From: Chamaelirium japonicum | Lineage: Eukaryota; Streptophyta; Magnoliopsida; Liliales; Melanthiaceae | Assembly (NCBI GenBank): GCA_947650365.1 | Contig: OX393552.1 | Span: forward strand, 51,888,043-51,952,042 | Length of the DNA stretch: 64,000 nucleotides | Direction: 5' to 3' | In this document: in pieces, positions 52,988-64,000 of the stretch | Numbering within the stretch: the stretch's first letter is position 1 | How the letters are laid out: each line of letters starts with the position of its first letter | The notes under the pieces: model-generated | What the model saw: the letters and a program-made list of their open reading frames with translations, nothing else | Databases searched by the model: none | Told to the model about the DNA's origin: nothing | Translations under genes and position numbers: made by a program

Positions 52988-55900
52988 GTAAAGTTTTTTA
53001 CTTATATTTCTATAGTACATTGATGTGTAATATTTTTTTTAAAAATTATACCCCTCCCTTTTTCTTTTGAAACATATATTGGAAGTGCTGGAGTTGAGTG
53101 GTTAATTAATTGAACGTGAGGTGTAGTTCTTTAATATTGCAGTATGATGATCAGGAAACCATGGAAACAGTTATATTGAATTGTTAAAAAATAGATTTAT
53201 TAAAGTCCTTGTAAGGCTTGATAGTTTGGCTGATCAATTATTATTTTGACTTCTACTATATCTTGCTGCAAGAAAAAAATTGTTCCAGGCTTGTCAAAGA
53301 TTGTCCCCCATCATCATCTAAGTGTGTTTATCAAGATGGGATCGAGTATGGATCACAACTTTAATTAAGTAGGCTCTATAAAAAATTGACTAAAAGTTTC
53401 CAATGTACTGTCAACCTGACAGTACATTGGAAGGGGTTTCCAAGAAACCTAAGGTAGGTAGGGAGACCCACCTTATTGGCTTGATAGTTTTAAATCATGC
53501 AACTAAGTGGCAACCGTACAAAGTTCTCCTAAAGTAAAAAAGAATCTAGATGAAGAGGGTATAAGGAAGGTTTTTGATATAGAGAACATTCTTCTCTGTG
53601 GCACCAATTATCCTCCAAAGAACTAAAGTGAAACAATGTTTTCTAAAGGTTTGTCAAAAATGCATCATAATTAATAATTATATTGCAATGGTAAAAAACT
53701 CATTGATTTGATTGATATGCATATTACCATTTCATTTTGCTCTTTCTACAAAGATTATGTATAGTGGGATGATGCAAGTGTTGCTGCTTCTTCACGGCTC
53801 AGTATTGGATATGGTGTTTGGGATGATACCAATATGTGATTAGGTTTCCGACTGAGAGAAGTTGGTGTGCCTACATCCTCGTTCTCTATGTATGTGCATT
53901 TATGTGTGTACGACTTTTATGTCTTGAGGGTGCAGTACATACAGTATTATCAAGGCTTTGTTGCTTCCTCACCTTTTTAAGTGGGAGGTTAAAGTTCTGA
54001 AGTTGATCAGGTAAGACATTGCCTAAATTGACCGTTGGCCACATACCCATTAGGATAGATGCAATGTTTTAAAAAACGGAAGGCGGAAGACGGGCGGTCA
54101 AGTGGTTTCAAGGCGGAAGGCGGAAGGCGGACGACTAGGCGGGCGCCCGGAGAAAAAGGCGGGCGCTCACCTATATAAAATATATTATATATATTCTATA
54201 TGTATGTATATATATAAATTCATAATTCTATATAAAAAAACAATATTAGTAAGTTTTACATATGCAAACATCAAAACTACCGATCTGAATATAAAAGTTT
54301 TATGAAAAGGGAGGAGGGGATTGGGTGGGTAGGGGTATTTCGGTATGGTTACCTCAATACCTATACCCAATTGTCTCTCCAACTTGAGTATACCAGATAA
54401 TACAGTTGTACTCCAACTTTATTGTGATGTACCCAAATTCCAACCAATCATATATTGTTATCCAAATTCTATCCAAACTCATACCATACAAGAACCAATA
54501 TAGTAAAAAATCGTAAGAGCTTCTTAAACATTTCATCACAATACATTGAAAAAAAAATTCCTCAAGCAATTGCATATGGTGAAGAAACAAAAAATTCATT
54601 ACAGAAAAAAAAAATTTCCTCAAGCAATTGCATACAGTGAGACCGCCTAGGCGCCCGCCTTTTACCCGCCTAGGCGGGCGCCTAGGCGGGTCGGATCCCG
54701 CCTAGGCGCCCGCCTTTGTTCAACCCGCCTGCAGTGTTGCTTTTTGCTGAAGCGGAGCGGCCAACCCCCTAAAACGCCTAGGCGGCCGCCCGGACCGCTT
54801 TTTAGAACAGTGGATAGATGTATTCCTTAATCAGGAGATCTCCATGGAGGTCGAAAACGAACAAAGAAGATCACTTTCTTCAATATCTCACAAGAGAGGA
54901 TTTCAATTATCCAAAATCTGATTCTTTCTTTCTCTTTACCTTTCTTTTATAAACTAGTGTTTCATAAAAGGAAAACAAGAGGTGACAGAGAGACCAGTTT
55001 CCACATGAGAGAGGGAGAAAGCAAGAGTGTGAAGCAATGGGACAGGGAAGGGGTTTCACGAAGCGTACATCAGTAGGAAAGAAAGCACAGAGAAAAAAAA
55101 CATTGTACTTTTTTTTTTTGGAAAAAGGTGCCATACGACCCTTGTACTGTGAAAATAAAATTTGTGTGTGTGTGTGTGTGGGTGGGTGTTCTAGATATAT
55201 TAGGCCCCGAGTAGGCTTTGAGTTTTTTTGGGGGCCCAATATTGGGCCTTTCATGTTGGTTTTCCTTGATCAACCGTTGGATGCATCATCTGCAAATTCT
55301 TTGATCATGCATGGCGACATCACATTAATCCACTTAAAAGAAATAAACAGGCTAACCCAGGTGCGGCAATCCCACACCATAAACTAGTCTAATATATAAA
55401 AATAAATACCTAAAGAATCGGCCGTCCGATCTTCGCCCCAAGGCAGGCGATGAAAACGCAAAAAATAAATGCAACATAACTAAAGTAACATAATAAAGAT
55501 AAATTGCTGTTTGTAGATCGATCCTGCTAGATCATCTATTCATGTGTAATGATATGATATTAAGGTGCGACAACCACATTAAAATGTATCCATAATTGGG
55601 TTCATATGCTTAGATACACTATACGTGAAGCAAAGTGGGTGGTACAAGTTCTATGCAATTCTGGCACATGGCCAAATGACAGTCTCACAGGTAGCACTAA
55701 AGAAGAACTCTCATACGCGCTTTCATGATAAAGTGCAATAAGTACACTCTCGGCTACAAAATCGACCTCAAGCTAGTGATGTCAAGTCGAAGAACCAACA
55801 ACTCATGGTGTGTATGTTGAACTACTTGGAGTAGTCGCCATGGCACTTCCACATAGTAAATCCGCATAGCTACTCAGATCTGACCAAGCCAGATCGACAT

Positions 55901-58900
55901 GTGGATTAGCTGACCTCCTGGCAAGGTTCAAGCTGGTAGGGCGTTAGGTTAGAGATCAACCTAGGCTCAAATCAGTTGGCAGAATCCTCAACTTGCAACC
56001 CTACCCATCTCGATCTTCAACCCATGTTGTCCAACTCGAGACTATCCCCAGAGCAAAATTTCAAGCTTATGTTAAGCTCGGGTTAGTGTACATTGGTGGG
56101 TTGGGTCAATTTGGATGGGTTCAGGTAATGCTTATTTTATTACTTGTCTAATGTTTTGAAATTTAAAGAGTAAAATACTGGGAAAAAAAAGTTATTGTAA
56201 TTGCTTACCAATACAATGTCTCTTATTTTTATCGTCTGGCGTTTTGTGGCCCTTTGGGTCGAGAATTGAATCAATACAGGTCTAGGAAAATGATCCATGG
56301 GGCCTACAACATGATCTATTATAATCAATTTGTGTTCACGTGGGAGAGGTGAGGTGAACCAGAAATTTGCCCCCAAATTTTCATTAGGAATCAATATAAA
56401 TAATTGAAGTTATAAAATAGGTACTTTTTTGACAAAAAATCATGAGGTGTGTCTATGTGTCCACAAATTGACATGGGTACTTTGGGGAAATAGGTGAGTC
56501 CAAGTAACATAGCTTTCTTCAAATATCGTACAACCTTGCTAAAAGCATGACTAAAACACACCATTGAGTGTGTTATGTTGCCATCAACCGTTTTTTGTTC
56601 TATACAAAAGGTTCTATATTTTCTTCTAGCTTGTTCATATTTATCTATATCTTTCTTAAAGTCCAAAATTTTAGAAATAGCTCTATCTTTTTGATCGATA
56701 GAAACTGAAATGACTGAAACCAAAATCAAAACTCTTTTTTTTTTTGGCTAGGGACTGAAATGGAACCTGAAGTCAAGGTTTTAAACCTTCGTTCGGAACT
56801 TTTTTTTTTGATTTTGTTGTGTGGTACCATGTCAATTCCAAATACTCTCCTAGGCAACACATTCTACATCCTGGAGAACACCTATATTTTCCATCACCTG
56901 TTGTGAAAGAAGACATTATGGTGAAGGTGGTTATAAGGCAACACATTCTGCATGCTGGAGAACACCTACATTTTCTGTCATCGAGTCCAACAAATCACAC
57001 TGCTGTGAAAGAATACATTATGATGAAGGTGGTTTTCTACGTTCGAGTTAATCCATCAGAGCCAAATTCCTATAACCTGAGGTAAAGTTATAGTCAAGGC
57101 AGAGAAACAACTGGTGAAGATGATAGGAGAGCTAAAGGGCGTAAAAGGATGGAAGGAGGTGCTTTTGTGGTCTTTGCCTATAATTAGCTACTCCCAGATG
57201 ACTACAACAACATGTGGTTATACACCTTGCATTTCATGCTTTCTTCCTTGAACTATTAGATTCTTTTTTTTCCCTTTTATCTGTGTATAAACCTTGTATT
57301 TCCGGTCCATGCCATAATCTCCTAACCTTTATGCACAGTCAAAAGCTGTTTACTCCTTGTGCACGAGTCATTCTTGCCCACTACATTCTATATAGTGGCT
57401 GTCAGATCACTCCTTGTGCATGAGTCAATCTTGTCCAGTACATTCTATATAGTGGCTGTTAGATTACTCTCAGTCTCAGAGACATTTGGATTCACATGGC
57501 TGTTAGATCACTCTCAGAGACATTTGGATTCACATGGTTACACTTTAACCAAAAAAAGACAAGGAAAGGTAATAGTGGATTGTGCCATATTGCTCATAAG
57601 TTCTTATTGATCTTACTTGGCTGGCTATACTCTCACATGCTTCTTGATTTCTATAACTCACCTTAAAAATGCTTGTGATGTTATTGCGATATACTTTCTT
57701 CTAATTCTGATTGGGGATTGTGCGGTGATCCCGAAAAATCACCCCACTGGTAGCATTAGTTTTTTTTTCCTTTTTCTTTGGCCTTTTTCTAATAATGCTC
57801 GAAATAGATTCAAGTTCACATGTCTCAATATTTGAGTTCCCCATAGTTTATGTGGCAGATTTTATGCTCATATTCTAGTGTTGCTATTTTTTGCTTCAGA
57901 AATGTGTGGTGATACTTTTTTATATCATAGAGAAGCCATTTGCTCTTCATGCTTACATAACTGCATGGGTTAAGTTGTTTTTGGTAGATACCTGGTGAAA
58001 CTGGATGATAATATTAAACTCAAATATGTGCCATTAGGCATGTTGGTTCTCATCTTAGTATGACCGAATTAAATGAAGTGTCTTTATCTGTTTACCCGAT
58101 TGGTTCATCTTGTTATGGTTCTCTGCTAGTTTTGAGTTTATGTATGTGAAATAATTTTCTGAATGTCTAATATTATTCTATGTTGCAAATCTTATGCCTT
58201 ACCCAATAATTTCTGACAGGGACACGTAAAGCAACAGCTAAGTTCCGAGTTCTTCAGCAGCATGTTTCGCAAGCTCTGGATACCGCTGCCCGTCCTGGTC
58301 CATCTACTTTTGTTATTCAATGCCTTTATGTCTTGCCTTTATTGGGAACACCATATGCTGAAGGTTTTAGTCACCTGTTGATGTCTTCTCTTCGGCGTTT
58401 GAGAAAGTTATCAGTATTAGCGGATTATTCTGGAGCAAAACGTCTTGCTACACAGTTGTTTCTTGATATTCTTGCTTGTTCTGTTACCCATGAAGAACGC
58501 ATTCTCTTAAAACTATTAGAAGATTTTGATGTTGAGTTGAAAGATATCGGGGAAGCCTTATCTGGTTTGGAGTTGAATGATGGTGGTTTAGACATAGCAA
58601 AGGCACATGTTGAACGCCATATCTTTGCCTTTATAGAATCACAGTCATACATGACTGCTGTGACGTTGTCAGAACATTTTTCCATTCACTTGTCTGGTCA
58701 GTCTTTTCTTGTCAAAATGATACAAATCAATCAGTTCAAAGCAGCAGAAAAGTGGGCTACATTCATGGGAAAGTCGATGATATGTTTACTAATTCAAAAC
58801 TATCTAGACATGAAAATGATAAAGGATGCTTATAACATGATAAAAAAGCATAATCTCAAGCAGGAATTCCCAGATGTATATCATTTATACAAGCAAAGGT

Positions 58901-59064
58901 ACATCACATTCTAACTCTTCATGACAAATACCTTTTTCCTTTTTTCCTTTTTTTTTAAAAATGTTCTATCCTACTGTAGTTTACTCAAGAAACTGGCTGA
59001 GAAAGGATGTTGGGACATTGCAGAAGAAAGGACAAACAAAAACAGTCAGCTTCTGGAATACCTG
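52843..59064 (+). CDS. exonuclease mut-7-like gene, 5' part (three exons)
   Basis: Exons 52843-52987, 58220-58898 and 58980-59064 join in phase to 303 codons; the gene continues past the window. From memory the protein follows plant 3'-5' exonuclease-domain proteins annotated as exonuclease mut-7 homologues (At5g24340 type). Landmarks are 'HAFSDLSHMPPATFVYLLKECYLCG', 'TRKATAKFRVLQQ', 'FVIQCLYVLPLL', 'AQLFLDI'-like, 'QSYMTAVTLSEHFSI', 'QFKAAEKWATFMGK', 'EFPDVYHLY', 'LKKLAEKGCWDIAEE'. This is the helical N-terminal region; the RNase D-like (DEDD) nuclease domain would be downstream, so activity cannot be judged. Mut-7 in C. elegans acts in RNA silencing; the plant role is less clear. The start at 52843 lies four bases after a 3' splice site ('ttcctcag'), implying an upstream UTR exon. 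Introns are 5.2 kb, 81 bp and more than 4.9 kb, filled with MITEs. Confidence 0.78.
53398..53432. other. perfect short hairpin in intron
   Basis: A 16-base stem 'ttccaatgtactgtca' and its complement are separated by 'acc'. It could be a transposon relic; it is too short for a plant miRNA precursor. Confidence 0.6.
54062..54811. mobile_element. MITE with 'CGCCTAGGCG' interior, 9-bp TSD
   Basis: Flanked by 'ggatagatg' (54053-54061; 54812-54820). Ends 'caatgttttaaaaaacgg' and 'ccgctttttagaacagt' are inverted with a few mismatches. GC-rich 'gcctaggcgggcgcc' modules lie inside each end, around an AT-rich core (54180-54640) that has its own direct repeat 'cctcaagcaattgcata'. It lies in intron 1 of the mut-7-like gene. 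Confidence 0.75.
54821..56850. other. intron 1 sequence, non-coding
   Basis: No exon is seen. It has a TG microsatellite (55162-55180), short frames with no domain (54907-55387, 56140-56729) and a possible LTR scrap at 55860-56100. Confidence 0.45.
56855..57050. repeat. diverged tandem duplication in intron 1
   Basis: 'gcaacacattctacatcctggagaacacctatattttcc' and 'ggcaacacattctgcatgctggagaacacctacattttc' are about 84 bases apart, each followed by 'gtgaaagaa(g/t)acattatg(g/a)tgaaggtgg'. Confidence 0.75.
57350..57540. repeat. tandem duplications in intron 1
   Basis: A 61-base unit ('ccttgtgcacgagtcattcttgcccactacattctatatagtggctgt') occurs twice, followed by two copies of a ~42-base unit ('actctcagagacatttggattcacatgg'). 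Confidence 0.8.
58220..58898 (+). CDS. mut-7-like gene, coding exon 2
   Basis: 679 bases between 'ttctgacag' and 'gtacat'. It encodes about 226 residues of helical repeats without a stop. It is the best-preserved coding stretch in this part of the window. Intron 2 is 81 bases and T-rich. Confidence 0.82.
58980..59064 (+). CDS. mut-7-like gene, coding exon 3
   Basis: 85 bases between 'ctactgtag' and 'gtaaga', encoding 'LLKKLAEKGCWDIAEERTNKNSQLLEYL'-like sequence. The next exon, expected to begin with hydrophobic residues, was not found up to 64000. Confidence 0.75.
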
Positions 59065-59130
59065 GTAAGAATAGCTACATTTTTTTGTGTCCCCCCATCC
59101 TTCTGGGTTTGTGACCATATCATTAATTCC

Positions 59131-59768
59131 CTAAGAAGCACTGACACTGGTACGGGGACACGGGTATGACACGACACGGGTTCGCCGACACGGCAAATCC
59201 TAAAAAAGGACACGGGTATGGCAGGGACACAGCAAAATAAATTATTTTTTTTTTATTTATATTTTATGTGTGTTTACAATTCATATATATTTTGAATCGC
59301 AATCGTTAGTAACATCCAGCCCGATCGGTGAATCGCACATAGCTCTAAATGGTATGGAAAAGAACAGTTGTGTTTCTGTTTTGACTTCAACCTATCGGAA
59401 ACCTCAGAGGATCAGATAAATTAAATCCAAAACTGAATCTTAACCGTCCGTTACAACCAGCCTGACAAGTGAATCACATTCAGGTTTATATGGCGTGCAA
59501 AAGAACGAATGTGATTCAGTTTTGGATTCAACCTATCTGATCCTCTGAGTTTATAACCTCAAAGGATCAGATAGGTTGAAGCCAAAACTGAATCAGAACA
59601 GCATGTGACACGATCCTATATCAAACAGTCTATCAACCCACCGTGTCCGGCCGTGTTCGGCTCCCAAAAGCACATGGGACACGGCACATGCGTGTCCGGA
59701 GCGTGTCCGGCAAGTGTCGGTGTCCGACACGGGTACGGGAGGCCTGGGGAAGTGTTCGTGCGTCCTAG
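59131..59768. mobile_element. hAT-like MITE in intron 3
   Basis: A 638-bp element flanked by 'ttaattcc' (59123-59130; 59769-59776). The ends 'ctaagaagcactgacact' and 'agtgttcgtgcgtcctag' are imperfect inverted repeats. The interior has 'gacacgggtatg' motifs near both ends and a pair of inverted 'aggatcagataggttgaa' blocks. It starts 66 bases after exon 3. The minus frame 59593-59802 is spurious. Confidence 0.8.
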
Positions 59769-59779
59769 TTAATTCCTTT

Positions 59780-61085
59780 ACATGTATGTATTGATGATTC
59801 ATTTATTTCCAATCGAAAACTGTTGGAGGTGTTAAATGTGACTTAAGTTGGATATACAAATTTCTTAGACCTTCAAAGAAGAAAATTTATATAAATGATC
59901 TTTGCTGTCCATCGATTGACAAGAAATTAAGGCACTAAATTTTCTTTGACCTCGTAGTGTCAAAGTTGAAGGCTGATCTTTGCTGTCCATCGATTGACAA
60001 GAAATTGAGACACGAAATTTATCGATTGGCAAAAAATTCGGGCACTAAATTTTCTTCGACATAGTAGTTTCAAAGTATAAAGCATTTTTTAGTTAAATTA
60101 GCCATTAAATTACTTGCATTTGGGAAAAAAATAGTATGCTAAATACCTTCTGTTAACGACTCTCTGTAACAAGTCATAGTGCGAAAGGAACTATAATAGT
60201 AATATTTAATCATTTTATAGAACTTTCTGTATTTCAATAATAGCAATGATACCTTTTCTTGTCAGTCAGATTACATTGCTCACCTATTCTAATTTGAAAT
60301 GGAAAGGAAGATCTTGGCGTGTGATTATTTTAATGAATCTAATTGATTTTCGTTTAACAGGGTACTGGTACTTCATTAACATCGATACCTTATTTTTGGC
60401 TTGCATCTATTTTATGAAATTTCATGTAAACTTTTTACTGTATTTTACTGTTTTGGAAGATGTAACTTAGGAAATACAATGCTAAAAAAATCTGCCTCCA
60501 AGAGAGTCCCTAATATGGTCTAGTGAAGCGCACTATCTTTTCTTCCCTAAGAAATTTGCAATCGTACCTCCATAGTGTTTTAGTTTTATAGAAATTATTT
60601 CATAATTTCAGCAATATGGCCCATCTTCATTGTTTTAGCAATAGTTCCATTAGGAAAGATGTATCTATTTCTTTGGCTAAGGGTATCTACCATCTAAAAA
60701 GTTTGAAAATTTGTGTGAGTTTTCTACAGAACGTATGTTGCTGGTATGCGCTATTGAAGTGCATTGCCATGGAAGTAGCTCATACGATTTCTGTAATCTA
60801 GCTAGATTAACCATGATATATCATAATTTTACTTTTACTATAGTTGATATGCTATTTATAATTTTGGTTAATGTGATACATGATTGTTGAACAAGATTTC
60901 ACAAATACTAGGCTAACAGTTAAATACGCTTTATCATCATCATCATCATCCAAGTCTTATCCCATTGAAATGGGTCGACTATAGGGAATACTGGTAATAA
61001 TTTGTTTGGAGATTGGTGCTAAAAATCTGACCAAGGAAACTTGGCAAGAGATAGGCATGCCACAAAATCTAGAAGGCCAGTTGGC
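59780..61085. other. intron 3, non-coding
   Basis: AT-rich. It has a ~90-base direct duplication ('tgctgtccatcgattgacaagaaatt...ggcactaaattttctt', near 59900 and 59970) and a 'catcatcatc' microsatellite at 60934. Small frames at 60246-60470 and 60616-60801 lack domains. Confidence 0.5.
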
Positions 61086-61089
61086 AGAT

Positions 61090-62310
61090 ATACCTACCCT
61101 GGGTAGTCAAAGGCGCGCCTAGGTGCCTCAAGGCACTAGGCATGTGCCTCCCCTAGGCAGCAGGTAGGCTTCGCTGGGCATAGGTACGCCTAGGTGCCCT
61201 AGGTACCTCAAGGCACCAGGAATGCGCCTCGCCTAGGAAGCATGTAGGCTTCCCTGGGCGCAGGTGCGCCTAGGCGCACGTCTAACTATGCTCAGGGCTA
61301 GGTACACCTAGTGTGCCCGTGATCCCAGTTGCCAACTGCTGGTTATAAAGGTTGTTTGGTTTTTTTTGTTCCTTTGCTCTCTTTGTTCCTTCAAGCTTCT
61401 TCCTTAAAACTCTAAACCCTCCTAAACATCCCAAGTTGATTTCTTATCCAAATGATCCTCTAAAATTCTTGATTTGATAAAAAGTTAATGCCTTAAACTT
61501 GGAGTTGTTTGAAATCTTTCTTCAAACCTTTTTCCTAATTATTTCATACTTTTACAGCTTGATTAGAGGTCTTTTGTAATGCTACCAACAAAAGGAAGGA
61601 GCAAAAAGATCATATCTTTTCCTCAAGAATTAATCAAATCTAACTAAATATTTTATGGTTCTTTCTCTTACATTTTTTTTTTCAAGATTCTCCTCCTACC
61701 TTTGTTGTTCTTTGATTCTTACTAATTTTTTTCTCCTTTTGTTGTTTTTCTTTGTTTTGTGTTTTACACTTATTATCCGCTGCATCGAATACATCGACTC
61801 CAAGTGGTAATATCAATATGGATAAGCAAGGTGAGCCGAGGCTGATGACATTATGGATCTATTTGGAGGGGGGATGAGATAGTGATTATCGTTTATCAAT
61901 CTTTTTTGTTTGGTTTTCTAGTTTTTTAGACTCTTAATCATTGATGTAACCGCATTGATGTAATGCACTTATGTTTTATTAGTTTATGTGGCATTAGCAT
62001 GTTTTTTAGTCTTGATTTTTCCTAATTATGAGCTTTGTATTTTTTTTTTTAGATTGGTGGGCATCTCGAAACCTTTCGGGCAATGGCCCACTTCAGGCTC
62101 GGACTAATCCCTCCAGGAGTCAAGCTCGACCCACTTGGAATTTTCCTCCACACTCCTAGGTAAATTGAGGGGGGGAGAAGTTGAACACGCAACCTCCTCA
62201 CCCAAGCACCAGTTGCTTGGGGGGGGGCTTTTTGCGCAAAAAAGCAAGAAAGGCAAAAAAACCTAGGAGCACGCTTTGCGTCTTAGGTGTGCCTGGGCTT
62301 TGACTGCTTA
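61090..62310. repeat. possible MITE with 'GGCGCGCCTAGG' ends
   Basis: Starts near 'tagtcaaaggcgcgcctaggtgcc' and ends near 'gtgtgcctgggctttgactg', roughly inverted. The left 230 bases contain a ~75-base tandem duplication ('gcctaggtgcc...caaggcac'). It resembles the CGCCTAGGCG-type element at 54062. No clean target duplication was found. Confidence 0.5.
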
Positions 62311-62352
62311 GGATATTGGTTTCACATTCTCTGTGCCCAATGTAAGCGAAAG

Positions 62353-62865
62353 TAGGGGTGGCAATGGGTCGGGTCGAGTTGAGACATATGTATCAGTGCA
62401 AAACACCCAACCCGAACCCGACCCGTTTAATAAACGGGTCAAAAACTTAAACCCAAACCCGACCCGCCTAATAAACGGGTTGACCCGACCCGTTTAACCC
62501 GTTTACTAAACGGGTCGGGTCGTGTCGGGTCGGGTTGGCTCGGGTTGGGTCAACAGAACCCATGTAAACCTGTCAGGCTGTCGGGTTGGGTCAAGACAAG
62601 TCGGATTGGGCCGGGTTTGATCGGGTTGGGTCGGATTGGGCCGGGTTGGGTCGGGTCGGGTTGGGTTGACACGACCCATTTGTTAAACGGGTCAAGTCGG
62701 GTCAATCGAGTTATAAGTACAAACCCGAACCCGACCCATTAAATAAACGGGTCAATCGGGTCGACCCGTTTATGACCTGAACCCGTTTAGGCCAAACCCA
62801 AACCCGCTAACTTCGGGTCGGGTTCGGGTCAGGTTGGTGGGTCGAGTCAAGAATTGCCACCCCTT
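62353..62865. mobile_element. hAT MITE, 'GGGTCGGGT' family, copy 3
   Basis: A 513-bp element with 'taggggtggcaatgggtcgg' at its start and 'attgccacccctt' at its end, and a perfect 8-bp duplication 'agcgaaag' (62345-62352; 62866-62873). The body matches copy 1 closely in the same order. It lies in the long intron of the mut-7-like gene. Confidence 0.93.
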
Positions 62866-63004
62866 AGCGAAAGTGCTGAAATGAAACAACATTCCTAGAT
62901 ATAATTAATTAAGCTATCATGGAATTTGACTCTCACAAAAAAATAAGTCACCAAAAAAAATTCACCGACCATTAATTGAACATTTCAACTCGGAGCTGTA
63001 CAAC

Positions 63005-63469
63005 CAAGGTTTGAGAACTTGGTTTCGGTTTCGGTCGGACCCCCGAGGATAAATTCGGCGGTTTTGGTTGGAGTTTCAGTGGTTTTGGTTTTAGATTTTT
63101 TTTAATTTTAAAAATAATTTTAAAAAAAAAAATAAATTAAAAAATATAGTTATCCTTATTTTTATTAATATTATATGTTTTTTCTCTAATTTTTGGTAAT
63201 TTTCATTAATTTTCAATATTTTTTTCTATTTTTCTGCCATTGTTTTTTATTTTTCCTGATTTTTTTCTAATTTTTATGAGTTATTTTTATTTTTTTTAAT
63301 TATTCTAATTTATATAATATTATATATATTATAATGTATTTTATATTATAAGTTATTAGGATAACTTATAAGTTATATAACAGTATAATTTATAAATTAT
63401 AAGTTATATAACTTATAACTTATATAAATAAAGAGACTGAGAGTGAGTTGAGAGAGGGGGTTGGTTGCT

Positions 63470-63520
<51 letters not shown>

Positions 63521-63835
63521 GCTCACCTGTGCGGCGACGACGACGGCAGCAACGAGCGATGATGGCGGAAGCAACGAGGTGGGCGACCATCTCTTCTTCT
63601 CCTCTTCCGCTTTTTTTTTTTTTTTTTTTTTTTCTGATCTCTGGTTTCTCTGAAACCCTAGGCTTCGTTCGAAACCCTAAGTTTCGCCCGATCTCCTCCG
63701 ATCTGGTGTCGATCCCCTCTGATCCCCTTCGATCCTATTGAAGTCGTCGAAACCCGGGTGTTTCAGGACCGGACCCAACCGAACCAATCCGATCCGGACG
63801 ATCCGGATCGGTTTTGGATGAAACTTCGAATCTTG
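63005..63835. mobile_element. hAT-like MITE in intron 3, AT-rich core
   Basis: An 831-bp element flanked by 'tgtacaac' (62997-63004; 63836-63843). The ends 'caaggtttgagaac' and 'gaaacttcgaatcttg' are imperfectly inverted. The interior holds an AT-rich tract (63100-63430), a GA microsatellite (63475-63514) and a T run (63610-63634). The frame 63448-63741 spans these simple repeats and is unlikely to be a gene. Confidence 0.75.
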
Positions 63836-63843
63836 TGTACAAC

Positions 63844-64000
63844 ATCAGTTAGAAAAAAACTTTGCCACATTAGATCATATATTCAGCCTTTTCATTTAAG
63901 GTATGCTCTAGATTTATAATTCAACTCTCATGTGATCATCCTGCATGGCATTGTCTTATTAATAGCTTAAAACAAATAATGTGCTAGCTTAATAGTTTAG
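63844..64000. other. intron 3 continues to window edge
   Basis: AT-rich with no splice site or exon recognised. Confidence 0.5.

Overview
The window looks like plant nuclear DNA from a flowering plant, outside the grasses as far as I can tell. Evidence: spliced genes with GT/AG introns and plant-type proteins, a Cassandra-type miniature retrotransposon carrying a 5S rRNA segment, Ty1/copia and Ty3/gypsy elements primed by initiator-Met tRNA, and many MITEs. I cannot name the species. Only a small part is host protein-coding; most is transposable elements, their nested remains and minisatellites.

Layout. 0.6-1.1 kb: one small basic plant protein gene (minus). 2.0-7.5 kb: a hAT-like MITE, then a palindromic 'TTACTCTTTGCTACAGTGATTTCACTGTAGCAA'-style repeat tract that was split by a non-autonomous gypsy element (2849-6933, 5-bp target duplication) and by a solo miniature LTR (7143-7275). 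7669-16914: a complete but inactivated Ty1/copia element on the minus strand, with 5-bp target duplication, PBS, PPT, gag and pol. 17.5-25.1 kb: a hAT MITE, a badly decayed copia remnant, a Helitron-like element with two 5' ends, and another MITE. 25.3-33.5 kb: a coding-free LTR-like unit packed with minisatellites, interrupted by a Cassandra TRIM (27209-27940).

33.7-42.5 kb: a locus duplicated within the window. The first copy holds an intact RING-H2 gene (35268-35864, minus). The second copy (40758-42450) keeps only the first ~26 codons of that gene plus upstream DNA. The first copy carries a MITE and the second preserves its exact empty site. Each copy also has one member of a polyadenylated retroposon family with its own target duplication. 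Between them lies a two-part Myb/SANT-like gene (39048-40101, plus). 42.5-45.3 kb: an LTR-retrotransposon-like unit (PPT, PBS, one recognisable LTR) without gag-pol that instead holds a 44-bp minisatellite and two fragments resembling host genes (a DUF7804-like exon and an ankyrin/BTB-type fragment).

46385-47096: a near-perfect fold-back Mutator-like element. 52.8 kb to the right end: the 5' part of a large-intron plus-strand gene that I read as a plant homologue of exonuclease mut-7 (three coding exons, 303 codons, still open at the window edge). Its introns carry at least four MITEs with clear target duplications.

The host genes do not form a pathway together; they are islands in transposon sequence. 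The best leads are the gene-fragment-carrying LTR unit, the filled/empty MITE pair beside the RING gene, the Helitron with duplicated 5' ends, the split LTR structures, and the fold-back element.
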